From NCBI GenBank assembly GCA_905221605.1, contig CAJNDS010001802.1, forward strand, positions 636,491-700,490: a DNA stretch of 64,000 bases, in the 5' to 3' direction. This DNA comes from Symbiodinium natans. Its lineage: Eukaryota; Sar; Dinophyceae; Suessiales; Symbiodiniaceae. Below are positions 51,371-62,690 of this stretch, piece after piece (the stretch's first letter is position 1; the number at the start of each line of letters is the position of its first letter). The translations under genes and the position numbers were made by a program. The notes under the pieces are model-generated. The model made no database searches. It was not told the origin of the DNA and worked only from the letters and a program-made list of their open reading frames with translations.

Positions 51371-51571
51371 GCGCACAGTAAAGCTATGAAGGCCCTCTCA
51401 AGTTGCGAAAGCGCGTCATCTGACACTACACTGCACAACGACGAGCCACGAGCCCCCCTTGGAGCGGCTCCAGGAGGACCGCCCGTGTCTTCAAGGACAA
51501 TCTCGTGCCGAAGCCTCAAGCGGAGCTTGGATTCTTTGATCCGTGCAGCCCTGTTCCGACTTCAGCTCTAG
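51371..51571 (+). CDS. terminal exon of unknown gene C
   Basis: AHSKAMKALSSCESASSDTT, PLGAAPGGPPVSSRTISCR and SLDSLIRAALFRLQL, TAG at the end. Ser-rich, basic C-terminus. Good coding character. Confidence 0.6.
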   Translation, partial: AHSKAMKALSSCESASSDTTLHNDEPRAPLGAAPGGPPVSSRTISCRSLKRSLDSLIRAALFRLQL

Positions 51572-51639
51572 AAGGAGCAAGCCCTGCTGAGACTTCTTTC
51601 ATCCGGTGCCTTGGGGCTTTGGTATGGACTCCATCGAGC

Positions 51640-52030
51640 AATCAGGTCTTCTCTTCAGGCATGACTGTCGCACTTGCTTGGCAGGTTTGGCCTCGTCGCA
51701 GACGAGACCTGGAGGCAGCTGTGCAAATCGCCATGGCCTTGATTGGCCTGAATGGGCTCCTGGGCCTTCTTCTGGCAGGCAGTGGCAGCTCAGCTTTCAG
51801 CAGGCAGCTGCGGAGGCCAGCCCAGCAGATGGGTCTTTTGTGGCTCTACAGACATATGCATATTATTATCCTTATCATGCATAATGCGACTTGCGACTTG
51901 GCGCCCGGGTCCCATTTCCATGATGGGCTGTCTAGTAAAGCTCTGTTCCCCCCTCGGCCCCTCGGTCTGATGCAAAGGCTGCAGCAGCCACGACAGAGGA
52001 GGAGCCGTGAAGCGCACAGCTGCTGTTGAG
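51640..52030 (+). CDS. possible exons, frame unresolved
   Basis: Several AG acceptor-like sites and two competing frames: VWPRRRRDLEAAVQIAMALI (with a hydrophobic LLGLLLA) and WQLSFQQAAAEASPADGSF. I cannot choose. Confidence 0.25.
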
Positions 52031-52668
52031 CCGGAACTTTGAACATGTGTTACAAGTAAACCAGTAGCATTGTCATTTGCCCACATTGCATGCTGCTGCC
52101 TTTTTTCCTGGGGCGTAAGCCCCACGCCTCACACGCGTGGCTTCCTCGGCCAATGTCATGTAGCCAAGGCCTGCAGAGGAGGATGTACCGGCAGAAGGCG
52201 CATCCAGCTTCGTCGAGTGCCACTGCGCTTTACTAGAAACTCAGACTGCTGTAGGGCTTGGTGACGGAGTTTAGAGTTTAGGGGCTAGGGTTTCGTGTTT
52301 AGGGGCTGCTGTGATGACTGCAAGGCCCTCTCCCGTTTGCAGAGACACAGCTTGGTCCTCGCCTCAGCTGCGGTGGCCCTCGCCCGTGTGGCTTCGGTCG
52401 AAAGAGGTGGCACCCTTTAAACGTTCCATGTCAACTAAACCTAAACCAAAAGGCAAATCTGCAACATCATCCTGGCTTGCAGCCTCCCGGAAGTGGGAAA
52501 GAGATAAAGCTGCCCCAACTTCCTGTCTCAAGCATGCGCTTGGGGCTTGGCATGGGGCTTGGCATGGAGCCCTGGGCTTATTGGTTTGCTGGTAGGGCCT
52601 TTAATACGGGAGCTTGACAGTTGAAGAGCAATTGATGAACGAAAAACCTGAATCAAGCAGCTCCACAA

Positions 52669-52929
52669 ATGCCTGTTAGGCAACTTGACGTCCTCGAAAC
52701 TCGGAGATATCTGCGTCACTGGCTTCAGAAGCACACAAATAACTTCAAGAAGCAGAGAAGCGGAAGTGTCAGATACCTACAGCCAACCTGGCTGACATCC
52801 GATATGCGATTGCAGAATCTTGAACGTGGTGCCTTGCAGATGAGAAGCTCGAAGAAGCTCTCCGATTCAGAAGTAGGTTTGAAGCTGCCACGTACGCTTC
52901 GGATTGAAGTCTTGCAGTCCTCGTCATAG
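52669..52929 (+). CDS. possible exon, unknown
   Basis: 86-codon frame with LDVLETRRYLRHWLQKH and SKKLSDSEVGLKLPRTLR. Another frame (LADEKLEEALRFRSRFEA) overlaps. No domain. Confidence 0.25.
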   Translation: MPVRQLDVLETRRYLRHWLQKHTNNFKKQRSGSVRYLQPTWLTSDMRLQNLERGALQMRSSKKLSDSEVGLKLPRTLRIEVLQSSS

Positions 52930-53763
52930 CCCAAGCCCAAAGTTTTGTTTCCAAGTCTGACGGCTTGCGTGATGCATGCCTAAACTCTGCACCACCCTAA
53001 ACCCAAAACCTCGAATCCGCATCCCCCACCCTGAGTCCACAAAGCCCTCAACCCAGCCATAGCCTGAAGCGCGAGGTCCAGGGGCCCAAGCCCCTTAAAG
53101 GCTGTCGGCTTCAACAGTTGTGAGAATCCCAATTCTGCGCGACAAGGAAGACCCTTGCCCTGAACCGTAAGCGGCAGGTGCCTTGTGGCTGGTGCTTCCA
53201 TCGGGTTCTCGTGTCACGGCTCGACCCCATCATGAAAGCGCCGGCAAGCGAGGACGACTTCATGCATCTACGTAGTTCTTTGAAAAATGATGCAATGCAG
53301 CAACATGCGAAGAAAGAAAGTCTGTTTGAATTGTCATGACAGGACTGAGTACAGTGTCTTGCAAAAGTCATTATACATGAGACACGATGGGCAGCAAGAA
53401 GAACGAACAGACCAATTACAATAAGGCATTCTTATGCCGCCCACCTGTATCTAAAAAGCACCATGCTATGTAATGGCTACCAGAGCTTGAGGTTTAGGGG
53501 AAGCTTTCTATAAGGGTCGCCGATCGTTTCTGGCGAGGCTATGCAGGGTGGCTTTGCTTTAGGACTGTGTTTTTGATCCTGGTGTGAGTTTGGACAGGTG
53601 GTCATGATGTGGGATAGTATTTTGGATTGTGGGTCGGATTGATACCTTTTGGTATAAGGCTTGTTACAAGCATCTGCCAGCTGTATACGTAAGGTTTTCA
53701 AGGTCGTTAAGGGTTGGCAGAAATGGGGAACTCACTTCCAGTCTTGCGCTGTGTTCTTCTCTA

Positions 53764-53855
53764 GACCCTAAACCCTAAACCCTAAACCCTAAACCCTAAA
53801 CCCTAAATCCTAAACCCTAAACCCTAAATCCTAAATCCTAAACCCTAAACCCTAA
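53764..53855 (-). repeat. interstitial telomeric array (CCCTAAA)13
   Basis: C-rich units including three CCTAAAT variants. An exon starts 25 bp later after ATCGTTCAG. Confidence 0.95.
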
Positions 53856-53879
53856 CCAAACCCTTGGCTTATCGTTCAG

Positions 53880-54021
53880 GACTCTTGGACGAAGCGGTGC
53901 GGGATGGGTGCGGGGCCCGACGGCTAAGCGCTCTTGCTGACTTGGCGTCAGCTGATATGCATCATGAGGCTGAGGTTGCTTTCTTCAGTTTCATTCGCTT
54001 ATCACAAAGACATACTTACTG
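53880..54021 (+). CDS. exon of unknown gene
   Basis: After ATCGTTCAG, phase 1: LLDEAVRDGCGARRLSALAD then MHHEAEVAFFSFIRLS, TGA at 54019-54021. Helix-rich. The next exon starts about 20 bp later. Confidence 0.45.
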
Positions 54022-54039
54022 ACCTCTTTAAAAGGGTAA

Positions 54040-54181
54040 GGTAGCCCTGAAAGCTGCGCTGGACTGCGAGGGTTCACAGCTGAGGATGCCGCTGCCTTCC
54101 CTGGGCATTACCATGACATACACCATGGTGGATGGCCAGACAGTGCAGGCGAAGTCTCTTCACACAGATTGCCCCGTTTAA
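54040..54181 (+). CDS. exon of unknown gene
   Basis: KVALKAALDCEGSQLRMPLP, SLGITMTYTMVDGQTVQAK and SLHTDCPV, TAA. Good coding character; follows 53880-54021. Confidence 0.45.
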
Positions 54182-54420
54182 TCGATTGCCGGGTTTAGCT
54201 GAGCTGGTCAGTGTCGCAAGAGCCGCAGCAGGCTGCAGCAGATTATTGCAGAAACACAGTACGTACTGCGCAGCAGCAGGTTGCCAAGCTTGTGATGAAC
54301 CCTGGCTTCTGTAGCGGTCTGCACAGGTCTTCAGCGATGGCTCCATTCAGTTGCTGCGTCCAGCTCACGACTCAGGGCAGTGAGCAGCGGCATTGCTACT
54401 ACACGACCATTACCGCTACT

Positions 54421-54517
54421 GTTGATGGAGGAAATCTTGCACCACCTCGGTGTCCATTATGCTCATGTGTCGTGTCACTTGTTACCAATTAGGTGGTGCA
54501 AGATTTCCTCCATCAAC
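54421..54517. repeat. 27-bp perfect inverted repeat, 43-bp loop
   Basis: GTTGATGGAGGAAATCTTGC plus ACCACCT at 54421-54447 is exactly complementary to 54491-54517. Lies 40 bp before the CTA array. Confidence 0.9.
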
Positions 54518-54556
54518 TGACCACTGAGCTAAATGCTTCGCCGTTGCAATATCAAG

Positions 54557-55342
<786 letters not shown>

Positions 55343-55497
55343 TACTTGAAGGTTCATGGTACTTGCTAACCAATTATAACTGTACTTATAACCCTACTTA
55401 TAATACCCCTAAAGGGCCTTATGGGGGTTATCCCAATGATAAGTAGGGTTATAAGCCCAGTTATAGTTGGTTAGTAAGTACCATGAACCTTCAAGTA
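55343..55497. mobile_element. MITE family B, copy 1
   Basis: 155-bp inverted-repeat element inserted into the CTA array. TACTTGAAGGTTCATGGTAC starts a terminal repeat of about 58 bp with few mismatches. The centre holds CCCCTAAAGGGCCTTATGGG. Flanking CTAC hides any target duplication. Non-autonomous. Confidence 0.85.
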
Positions 55498-55537
55498 CTA
55501 CTACTACGACGACTACTACTACTAGTACTACTACTAT

Positions 55538-55612
<75 letters not shown>
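55498..55612. repeat. (CTA)n array, right part
   Basis: Continuation of the CTA array on the other side of the MITE. Confidence 0.9.
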
Positions 55613-56276
55613 GGTGCAACCCTATGGTTTGCCCGCGCTTGTTTTTGGAAGGTACATAAAACATGCGCAGGCGCAGCGTTTCTGGCCTTTGCCGGCCTTT
55701 CAACAGTGTTCAGTTTTTTCGTTTTTTTCTTCATAAACGACGCCCCTCTGCGGGTTTCCCTGCGTTCCGGACTTCGCAGAACCCTATGGTTTGCCCGCGC
55801 GCGCGTCTTACGGTTTGGGTTTTGGAGTGTTTCAGTCACGAGTCCAGCACGAGGGCTTCGGTGTTTTGTCGTCCTGGGCTTCAAGGAAATAACACTGCTT
55901 TCGGGCGTGGGTTCAGGGTTCAGGCGTAAGACAGCTTACGGTTTGCCCGCGTTTTCTGCTTGTGGGCAACGAACAGCCAAAGCCTAAACCTTAAACTCCA
56001 GAAGTTCTTGGTCCTATTTCATAGCTCAGGATTTCGCAGACGACTCGTCTTGTGGCCACTACACTACTGACGCAGTCCCGTGCTTGTTGGGTCGCGCGGC
56101 CACAGGTCCGCGGTCTGCAGAGGCGGACACGTCCCTGGCATACGGGAAGTGGGGCGCAGACGCTGGCCACCTGCTTCGGAGGGTCATGCTGACATGCTGC
56201 GGCAAGAGCTGATTCAAGCATGCTTGTCCAAACCCATGCTTGACCACTGTGTGTGGGCAAACCACCCGGTTGGGGC

Positions 56277-56277
56277 G

Positions 56278-56346
<69 letters not shown>

Positions 56347-56378
56347 TCCTACTCCTTCTTCTTCTACTACTACTACTG

Positions 56379-56409
<31 letters not shown>

Positions 56410-56447
56410 CACCACTACTACGACGACGACTACGACTACGACTCCTA
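56277..56447. repeat. (CTA)n / (CAC)n / (CGA)n array
   Basis: CTA triplets, then TTCTAC, CACCAC and ACGACG blocks. Poly-Tyr/Thr/Leu ORFs are artefacts. Confidence 0.9.
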
Positions 56448-56448
56448 A

Positions 56449-56652
56449 AGCCCTAAATGCGGACACTTTTCGGGTCGTTGCCGACCCAGCGCAGCTCAGT
56501 GCACGAATTCTGCCCAGTCTCCAGAAAGACGTTGCCAGTCCTTTTGCAGGTCGCCTTTCCGGGCAGCGCCTTCACGTTCGCTTCCCTTCCCACTTCCTTC
56601 TAAAATGTTTTTCTGAGAACCCGCAAGACTTGGTTTTTAGGCCCGAGTTCTA
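56449..56652 (+). CDS. exon of unknown gene I
   Basis: ALNADTFRVVADPAQLSARI, LPSLQKDVASPFAGRLSGQ and RLHVRFPSHFLLKCF, TAA at 56650-56652. Clear coding character; no family recognised. First of several exons to 59.3 kb. Confidence 0.45.
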
Positions 56653-57022
56653 ATCCCTGGATCCGAGGTAGAGGGGCGGCCCATTTCTGTGCAGGCTGGA
56701 GCGAGTTGCAATCTGAGGCTGAAGCACTGAATACATTGAGTACATGAAGAGACGGTTCCTCTCGCGGATGGGATGCCAGTCGGTTCTCTTCGTGGCTTCG
56801 CATTTGTGGTAAAAGCGCAGTATGTCCTCACAAATATCAATTTCACCGTTCCTTGGAGACATGCTCATTTCTTCGACATCATTAAGCCAGGAGATGACTG
56901 GCCTTAGCACCTACGCGCCTGGGTGCGCAGCTGACATGGAGGTGAGGAGCGCACAATTGCTGCATCTCCAAGGGTGAACTGCCGGATGCATTAGGCGTAA
57001 AGAGACTCGAAGCTGCTTGCAG

Positions 57023-57115
57023 GTGCTGCGGATGATAACCCCGCGGGGGGCTCTCATCCGCAAGCTTTCGTCGGGGCGCACGGAGGCACAAGCAATCCCA
57101 AATAAGTACTCGTAG
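57023..57115 (+). CDS. exon of unknown gene I
   Basis: After GCTGCTTGCAG: VLRMITPRGALIRKLSSGRT then EAQAIPNKYS, TAG. Basic. Confidence 0.45.
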   Translation: MLRMITPRGALIRKLSSGRTEAQAIPNKYS

Positions 57116-57370
57116 CAGCAAAAGTAGCTTCGGCGGCTAGGTAACGGCAGTTTGCGCAGTCTGCACGCAAATTTGCAAGCAGCATGCCTGCCTGCGAGTT
57201 CTCACTGGTGCTGTGTTTGACCCGACCGAGTCGCATGGACCAATCCCAGAGCTCGCTACATCCGCAAGTTGAGGATGTCCAGCAATAGTGTTTCAACAAA
57301 CGCCCCACCCTAAACCCTAAACCTATAAACCCTAATCTCGTTGAGACCGTTGTCGCTCTAGCCGATGCAG

Positions 57371-57439
57371 GTCTACTATGCAGATGGAACCACCTCCTTT
57401 CGCAACCCGACGCGAGAAGAGCTCGAGCGTCAGCTGCAG
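57371..57439 (+). CDS. exon of unknown gene I
   Basis: 23 codons, phase 0 both ends, acceptor GCCGATGCAG and donor CAG|GTGCGC: VYYADGTTSFRNPTREELER then QLQ. Very protein-like. Joins in phase to 57585. A CCCTAAA tract (57308-57340) lies in the preceding intron. Confidence 0.6.
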
Positions 57440-57470
57440 GTGCGCTGCCACCCAAGCTCGCCATGAGAAG

Positions 57471-57581
57471 GATCGGGGGACTTAGAAAGCAGGGTTATGT
57501 TTCAAGGGCAACTATACTTACAATTACTTCTAACCCCAGTTAGGGTACATATAACCCTACTTACTAAGTCGCATGATCCTC
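57471..57581. mobile_element. MITE family B, copy 2, filling an intron
   Basis: Imperfect inverted repeat: GACTTAGAAAGCAGGGTTAT at left against the complement of ATAACCCTACTTACTAAGTC at right. It occupies 111 of the 145 bp of intron 57440-57584; its right end abuts CCTCCAG. Confidence 0.6.
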
Positions 57582-57584
57582 CAG

Positions 57585-57665
57585 GTGGTTCCTGGCTGCA
57601 AAGTTGTGACATCTCTGCACGTGGACTCTGACATGCGAGGCGTGCGAAAGCAAGCCCAGTTCGGC
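57585..57665 (+). CDS. exon of unknown gene I
   Basis: After CCTCCAG, phase 0: VVPGCKVVTSLHVDSDMRGV then RKQAQF. Continues ELERQLQ of the previous exon. A further short exon may lie at 57966-58011 (VYSDTPDTSGAQLSG, TGA). Confidence 0.55.
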
Positions 57666-58504
57666 GAAGGAGTACGCAGCCTGTGTGGATCTGCTTGCGC
57701 CTCAGATCACATGAAATTTGGCATCTTCCATGACTTTTCTCATGGTCACTGAACCTCAGGGACATGAAACAAACATCCCAAAACTCACGCAGCCTTGCAG
57801 AAGGATGGCTTGAGTCAGGCTTGACAGCTTGCAGTTGACATGACCTGACAGAGTGCTCCAAGGTTGACCCGCATGCTGCAGGCTGGGACCATCATTGCGT
57901 TGTTGCAATCATGCTGCCGATCCTACCCTTGCATGCTTAGTGGCTTGGCGCCCTTAGAGATTCAGGTCTACTCAGACACTCCTGACACGTCCGGTGCTCA
58001 GCTGTCAGGTTGATCTTCGGTCCCTAAACCTAAACCCCAACCCTAAACCCCAAACCCTAAACCCTAGACCCTAGACCCTAAACCCTAAACCCTAAACCTT
58101 ACTTACAGTTGCTTAGACCACTTGCTCATTGGAAGCCCTGCCTCGTCAGGTCGACTTTAGCCAAAAACCAAAGCCCGAAGTGTTGCGTTCGAATCCAGGA
58201 TGTAAAGGACGCCCCCCAAAATGGACCCGAGTTCAGAATCCCTTCCCTTCCCCTTTATACCTAAACCCCCCTTCTACCCCCGCCCCCTTATACCCCCTGT
58301 ATTTCCCCCTTATACCCCCTCTACCCCCCCCCTACACCCCCCTTATATCCCCCCACACCCCAAACAACCTGGAGGGCGTTAACCCTAAACCCTAAGCCCT
58401 AAGCCCTAAACCCTGAACCCTGACCATGCCAGGAGCAGCGCATCACTGGCAGCGGGTTTGCCCGGTCACTGGGTCCTTTCCTCGGGTTGGGAAGGTTGGT
58501 AGAA

Positions 58505-58632
58505 GGGGCTTGGTGTTGATGTGGGCGTGTAGGGTTGAGGGAGGTTTGTGGAATTGGTGTTGATGTAGGCGTTAGGGTTTTGAGGGAGGTTTCTTGAATT
58601 GGTGTTGATGTAGGTGTTTAGGGTTTTTAGGG
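58505..58632 (+). repeat. 45-bp tandem repeat, three copies
   Basis: TGGTGTTGATGTNGGCG ... GAGGGAGGTTT repeats at 58511, 58555 and 58600. Each unit carries a telomere-like TTAGGGTTT stretch. Confidence 0.8.
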
Positions 58633-58748
58633 AGGTTTGCTTTAATGCTGGTTGATCTGATGAGTTCGGAAAACGTCAACGGGCAAGCATCTCATAGTCA
58701 TGCAGAGGCCACTGCCTCGCATGGAACAGTTCTGAAATTGCCTCGTCT

Positions 58749-59093
58749 GTGCTGGTTTGCTTGAAGCAGTTCCTGCCTTTCCATGAAGCCACCTTGTTTG
58801 CGAATCCTGTCCTTGCAGACTTCGTGCCTGACGGTAAGATGTGCACTGTTTTGAAGTTGAAAGCCCGAGAAACCATTGCTGTAACTTCTGGTATCCTGGC
58901 TCTTCCCAGAAACCGGCAACTCATGCAGATGACGCTTCACGCGGACGGCCGTGTCTTCGGACGCTTCTTCGCCGAGGAGCCGGTTGAGCCGGTAGAGGCC
59001 CAGCAGTTGGCAGTCAAGAAGCAGTCAACTGCGTCACTTTTTGATTCCAAGCGGTTGATGTACAATCCAGTCGCTCGGAAGAGCCGGTGTTGA
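58749..59093 (+). CDS. exon of unknown gene I
   Basis: LKQFLPFHEATLFANPVLAD, PDGKMCTVLKLKARETIAV, RQLMQMTLHADGRVFGRFF and AEEPVEPVEAQQLAVKKQ, TGA at 59091-59093. Strong coding character over 114 codons. No domain recognised. Confidence 0.55.
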   Translation: MLVCLKQFLPFHEATLFANPVLADFVPDGKMCTVLKLKARETIAVTSGILALPRNRQLMQMTLHADGRVFGRFFAEEPVEPVEAQQLAVKKQSTASLFDSKRLMYNPVARKSRC

Positions 59094-59263
59094 CTGGAGA
59101 ACAGCCCGTTACCCACCTCACCCGGCTGACACCTCCTCAAACGCTTGTGTTCTCCATGGCCTCACCGTCTTCTCGCTTTCAATACCTTGAGGTTGCGGAG
59201 CCGGTGGACCCCCCGCCCGAGGGCGATAGCGAAGAGCCGCCGCGTGCTGAACCCCTCTGCTGA
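59044..59263 (+). CDS. overlapping exon, C-terminal, unknown
   Basis: In another frame: VDVQSSRSEEPVLTGEQPVT, LTPPQTLVFSMASPSSRF and EVAEPVDPPPEGDSEEPPR, TGA 59261-59263. Acidic, Pro-rich. It overlaps the previous ORF by about 50 bp, so a splice from one to the other is likely. Alternatively it starts at ATG 59156 (35 residues). Confidence 0.45.
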
Positions 59264-59399
59264 AGTGGCCATTTCGGGGTTTACGAAAATCCCGAATATA
59301 GACCCCCAAGTAGTAGGATTCCCTTGGAATAAGGACCCGAAAAAGATAGCCCTAATTCCGAAAACCACACCATTTGCATCAGCAAGAGTCTAGAGGCAA

Positions 59400-59880
59400 C
59401 GTAGGACATGATCGGGGAAGCGGCAGGTAGAATGACGAGGTTCAATCAACCAAATGCATGCATAGGTGCTCGCAGTGACAATTATCGTCTGAGTCTTGTA
59501 GAGGTTGTTCCATATGAGTGTCTTTTGGTGAGGTGCTTTATGTGTCAACAGTTCTCTAAAAGCGGGCACTAATTTAGAGCAGCCCTCTTGTCATGGAAGC
59601 AGCTAGGCATCAGACCAGTGTTGCCGGTATCAGCCGTTTGTGAAAAACGGCCCTTGGTTCAACTGAACCGCAAGCCCTTGCCACCCTGTAAGCTGAAAGC
59701 CTCATATGCCCGAAAGAACTTCACACCCCAATATCACCTGGCATTTAAGCCTTAGATGCCCCATAACCTTAGAAGCCCTCCAGTGGTGAGTCGACGCTCT
59801 AAGGCCGGAAGAGCCACCGCCCTCCTTGCAGGACAGAAGCGTCGTTTTGGGTCAGTTCTCTACATTTAGGGGGCTTGGTG
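59400..59880. other. no gene seen
   Basis: No convincing exon or repeat; stops in all frames. Confidence 0.35.
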
Positions 59881-59966
59881 GTTTAGGGTTTAGGGTTTAG
59901 GTTTAGGGTCCAGGGTTTAGGGTTTGGGGTTTAGGGTTTAGGGTTTAGGGTTTAGGGTTTAGGGTC
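59881..59966 (+). repeat. interstitial telomeric array (TTTAGGG)12
   Basis: Twelve units with a few variants. No phase-matched exon pair identified around it. Confidence 0.95.
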
Positions 59967-60819
59967 TGTGGTTCTTTGTTGGGTGCCCTTAAAATATCCG
60001 AGTCTTGTTAAACAATCCCAAAAGGGGCCATTCCACGGAGGGAGTTGCCATGCTTGTGATACAATGTGTGGCTTAAAGGGCCCACAGGCCCACAGGCTTC
60101 GAAAACAACAAGCTCGAAGTCAGCTCTGCGGCTACCATTTTGGAGCCACACACACTTTGTCTTTCGCAAAGGCAAAAGGGCTTGCTTTTTTTGCTCATGC
60201 TTCCTGTGGGTTTGCATGGGGGTTGACAAAAACCCTAAACCCCCGCCGAAAACTGTTTAGTTGAGTCGTCCCGAGAGCTTCGCACCTTGCCCGCTGCGTG
60301 CAGAGACTCCGAACCCTCCCACTATCTTTGCGGCCCTGGGGCCCCGAGGAACCACTGAGCCCTGTAAACCTTAGTGAGTTTTCGTTCCCCCCCCCCCTGG
60401 GCGCAAGTTTTGAGATGCATCATGAAGTAGCCAAAATGCCGGGCAATTTCATTCAGATATAGGTACGCGAGCATGAAGCTACCGGGACAACGTCACACAA
60501 GGCTCAAAGAACATCAAAGAATCAAGCCCTCTGGAGTCAAAGAATCAAGGTCGAAATTTTACAGGCCTCTGAAACCTTCCCCTATGGGAGGTACATTCTC
60601 CAGAGGGGGGGGGGGGGTTACCACATCTATGTATGGTTATATAGATACGTACTGATCATACGCATAAGCACAAGAAAGTATAGGATATAGACACGCGGAT
60701 ATTGGTGCGATGTATCGCCAGTGGAGCTTATGCGTTGTACGTCGTTTGTTAGCCTGATCCGCATGCCGTACGCCCTACGGCCCCTCGCTTGCACCCAGCT
60801 CACGCAGCGTTCTGCGGAT

Positions 60820-60868
60820 TCAGTTCAGGGTTCAGGGTTCAGGGTTCAGGGTTTAGGGTTTAGGGTTT
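60820..60868 (+). repeat. telomeric variant array (TTCAGGG/TTTAGGG)
   Basis: Five TTCAGGG then two or three TTTAGGG units; leads into GGGATCACAG and coding sequence. Confidence 0.85.
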
Positions 60869-60905
60869 AAGGGATCACAGGCGCTGAGATTCGCCTGCTT
60901 GGCAG

Positions 60906-61020
60906 GAGCTCCTCCACGCATACCCTCTGGAAACGGGTGGCTTTGAATACGAGCTGGACCCAGTGGCCACAGCCTTGCAGGCACACGATGCTCTTGGCTT
61001 ACATGGGTTGGTGGTGTCTT
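60906..61020 (+). CDS. exon upstream of DUF1275 gene
   Basis: After TGCTTGGCAG: ELLHAYPLETGGFEYELDPV then ATALQAHDALGLHG, TAA. Coding-like. It may be a 5' exon of the DUF1275 gene, but no such sequence precedes the second copy within the window. Confidence 0.4.
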
Positions 61021-61191
61021 AAAGTAGGGTTTCTGTCTTACATGGCATATATTCAGGGTTCTTATTCGAGTATCTAGGGGCTCTATGAAGGTGCGAGGGT
61101 AACAGATAATGAGGCCACCGGCCTTTACAACTCTTGGCTGAAGTGATGCGATTTGGGCAGGGGATATTGCTGAATGATACATGTGCCGCCT

Positions 61192-61377
61192 CAGCCATTT
61201 CTTGCGCCTCAAGGCATCGTTGTAGAGTCTCTGCAAGAGATTGCAAGGGCGATCTTCTTGCCAAACATGACGCAGACTCTCCCTCAAGCCACGGTGGAGA
61301 AGGTGCCGCTCTCTCCATCTCGCCTTTCCAGGTCCGGCTCTGCTAAGGTCATGCAGGAGAGCCTCGTGCACGGAATC
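61192..61377 (+). CDS. DUF1275 protein copy 1, N-terminal exon
   Basis: After GCCGCCTCAG: PFLAPQGIVVESLQEIARAI, FLPNMTQTLPQATVEKVPLS and KVMQESLVHGI, ending ATC C|GTAAGT, a canonical donor. The second copy at 63807-63992 differs at only two exonic bases, both third positions and synonymous (GCG/GCA, TCT/TCC). A third difference is inside the donor (GTAAGT/GTAAAT), which supports both the frame and the exon end. Predicted cytoplasmic N-terminal segment. Confidence 0.75.
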
Positions 61378-61434
61378 CGTAAGTCTTCTTGACACTAAGG
61401 TTTCCTAGCTTGGGATTTTCTTTTCCGCGGCAGC

Positions 61435-62105
61435 TGCTTCGTAAGAGCGAAGTGCTTGTCAAAGATTATACCAAGAATGGACCAAGGAAGGCTGCAGCTA
61501 TCAGGAAGAGCTTTCAGCGCCCGAAGTTTTGGGTCTTGGGCTTCGGCTGGTGCTTGGCAGCCTGCGCAGGGGCGGCCAACGTGATTGCCTTCAAGTGCTG
61601 GAGTCTTTATGCATCGCACGTGACCGGTAGCACATCGGCCATAGCCTTCCGACTCGAAGGCTACCATCAGGGTGAGTATGGCTCAGAGACGTTGAAGGAA
61701 GCATGCTCGCTGGTCTTCTCCTTCCTTGTTGGAGCATACACCTGCGGAATCCTCATTGACAAGAACCAAGTGCACTTCCTCGGGAAGCTCTGCTTCATTA
61801 ATTTCATCAGTTTGTTGGTCAAAATGGTCGGGTGCGTTTCTTCTGACTTGAGTTGGGAGGAAGATCACAGACTCACAGATGACTGCACAGTACATACTGT
61901 AACTGTAGCTCATGACAGCATTTTTGCGGAGCTTGCTCAGAGGAAAGCCTTCTACGGCCTGGCCCTGGTCCTGAACTCGGCCCTTCTGGTGTCGGCGGCC
62001 TTTGTGCCCGGTCGGCTGCTCGCGGCCTCCCTGGTGGCAGCAGCATGCGGCTTGCAGAACGCCATGTGCACGTCCCACTTTGGCACGATCATCCGCACGA
62101 CGCAC
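61435..62105 (+). CDS. DUF1275 protein copy 1, main TM exon
   Basis: Encodes the bulk of a DUF1275/YoaK-type membrane protein of unknown function. LRKSEVLVKDYTKNGPRKAA leads into TM1 (FWVLGFGWCLAACAGAANVI), then the signature SHVTGSTSAIAFRLEG, TM2 (ACSLVFSFLVGAYTCGILI), TM3 (LGKLCFINFISLL), and after a loop TM4-5 (FYGLALVLNSALLVSAAFV, LLAASLVAAACGLQNAM) ending IIRTTH. GLQNAM and HVTG are hallmark positions of the family. The loop (VSSDLSWEEDHRLTDDC) may be a retained intron (GTCGGGTGCG to CATGACAG). 5' junction ambiguous: CGGCAG|CTG has the best pyrimidine tract, CGAAG|TG matches the upstream phase. Confidence 0.75.
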
Positions 62106-62246
62106 GCCGCCCGGCCTGAGCTTTCGAAGTTTGCCCATTTTGCCCCGCACGAAGCGAACTTAAGAGTCGCTTAAGTGAGCACGCACGCTTTCATTTTCAA
62201 AGTGGAGCTCTGTGCGAGGGCTGATCTTTGTTTGTATTTTGACCAG
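62106..62246 (+). other. GC-AG intron of DUF1275 gene
   Basis: 141 bp, GCCGCC donor and TTTTGACCAG acceptor, phase 0. Splicing joins IIRTTH to VTGTMTDIGS, restoring the second family motif T-x-x-TG-x-x-T-D-x-G. Non-canonical GC donors are common in dinoflagellates. Confidence 0.75.
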
Positions 62247-62567
62247 GTCACTGGCACCATGACCGACATCGGTTCGACAATGGGCCGCATCAGCATGATC
62301 TACCTCAGGAGAGCTTGCCGCTGCAGGCAGCTGACGGATGTCGAGCGTGCAGAGATCGGCGTGGATGCACGCAAGCTGGGTGTGCTCAGCGGGCTCTGGT
62401 CCTTCTACCTGATTGGCGGCCTCGTCGGGATCTACATGGAGAACATTGTGGCAGGTCCCAAGGCGCTTCTGATCCCGGCTTCTGTCACTGGCAGTATGGG
62501 CTTGACCTACATGGCCTGTCGGCAGCTGTTGAAAGACTACATCAAGAAGCTGGAGAAGGCCAGGAGA
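62247..62567 (+). CDS. DUF1275 protein copy 1, exon 3
   Basis: VTGTMTDIGSTMGRISMIYL, then hydrophilic RRACRCRQLTDVERAEIGVD and two TM helices (LGVLSGLWSFYLIGGLVGIY, ALLIPASVTGSMGLTYMA), ending KLEKARR. Donor AGA|GTCGCA, phase 0. Confidence 0.75.
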
Positions 62568-62690
62568 GTCGCAAGCTGTCGCCGCGTCGCGCCATTTGCA
62601 GTCGGCAGTGCAGTGATGACCGTGCTCTTTCTTATTCTTATGTGTGCTGTTTTTGTTTTGAGTTGTTTTTGGTCTTTTGCTCCGCTGCAG

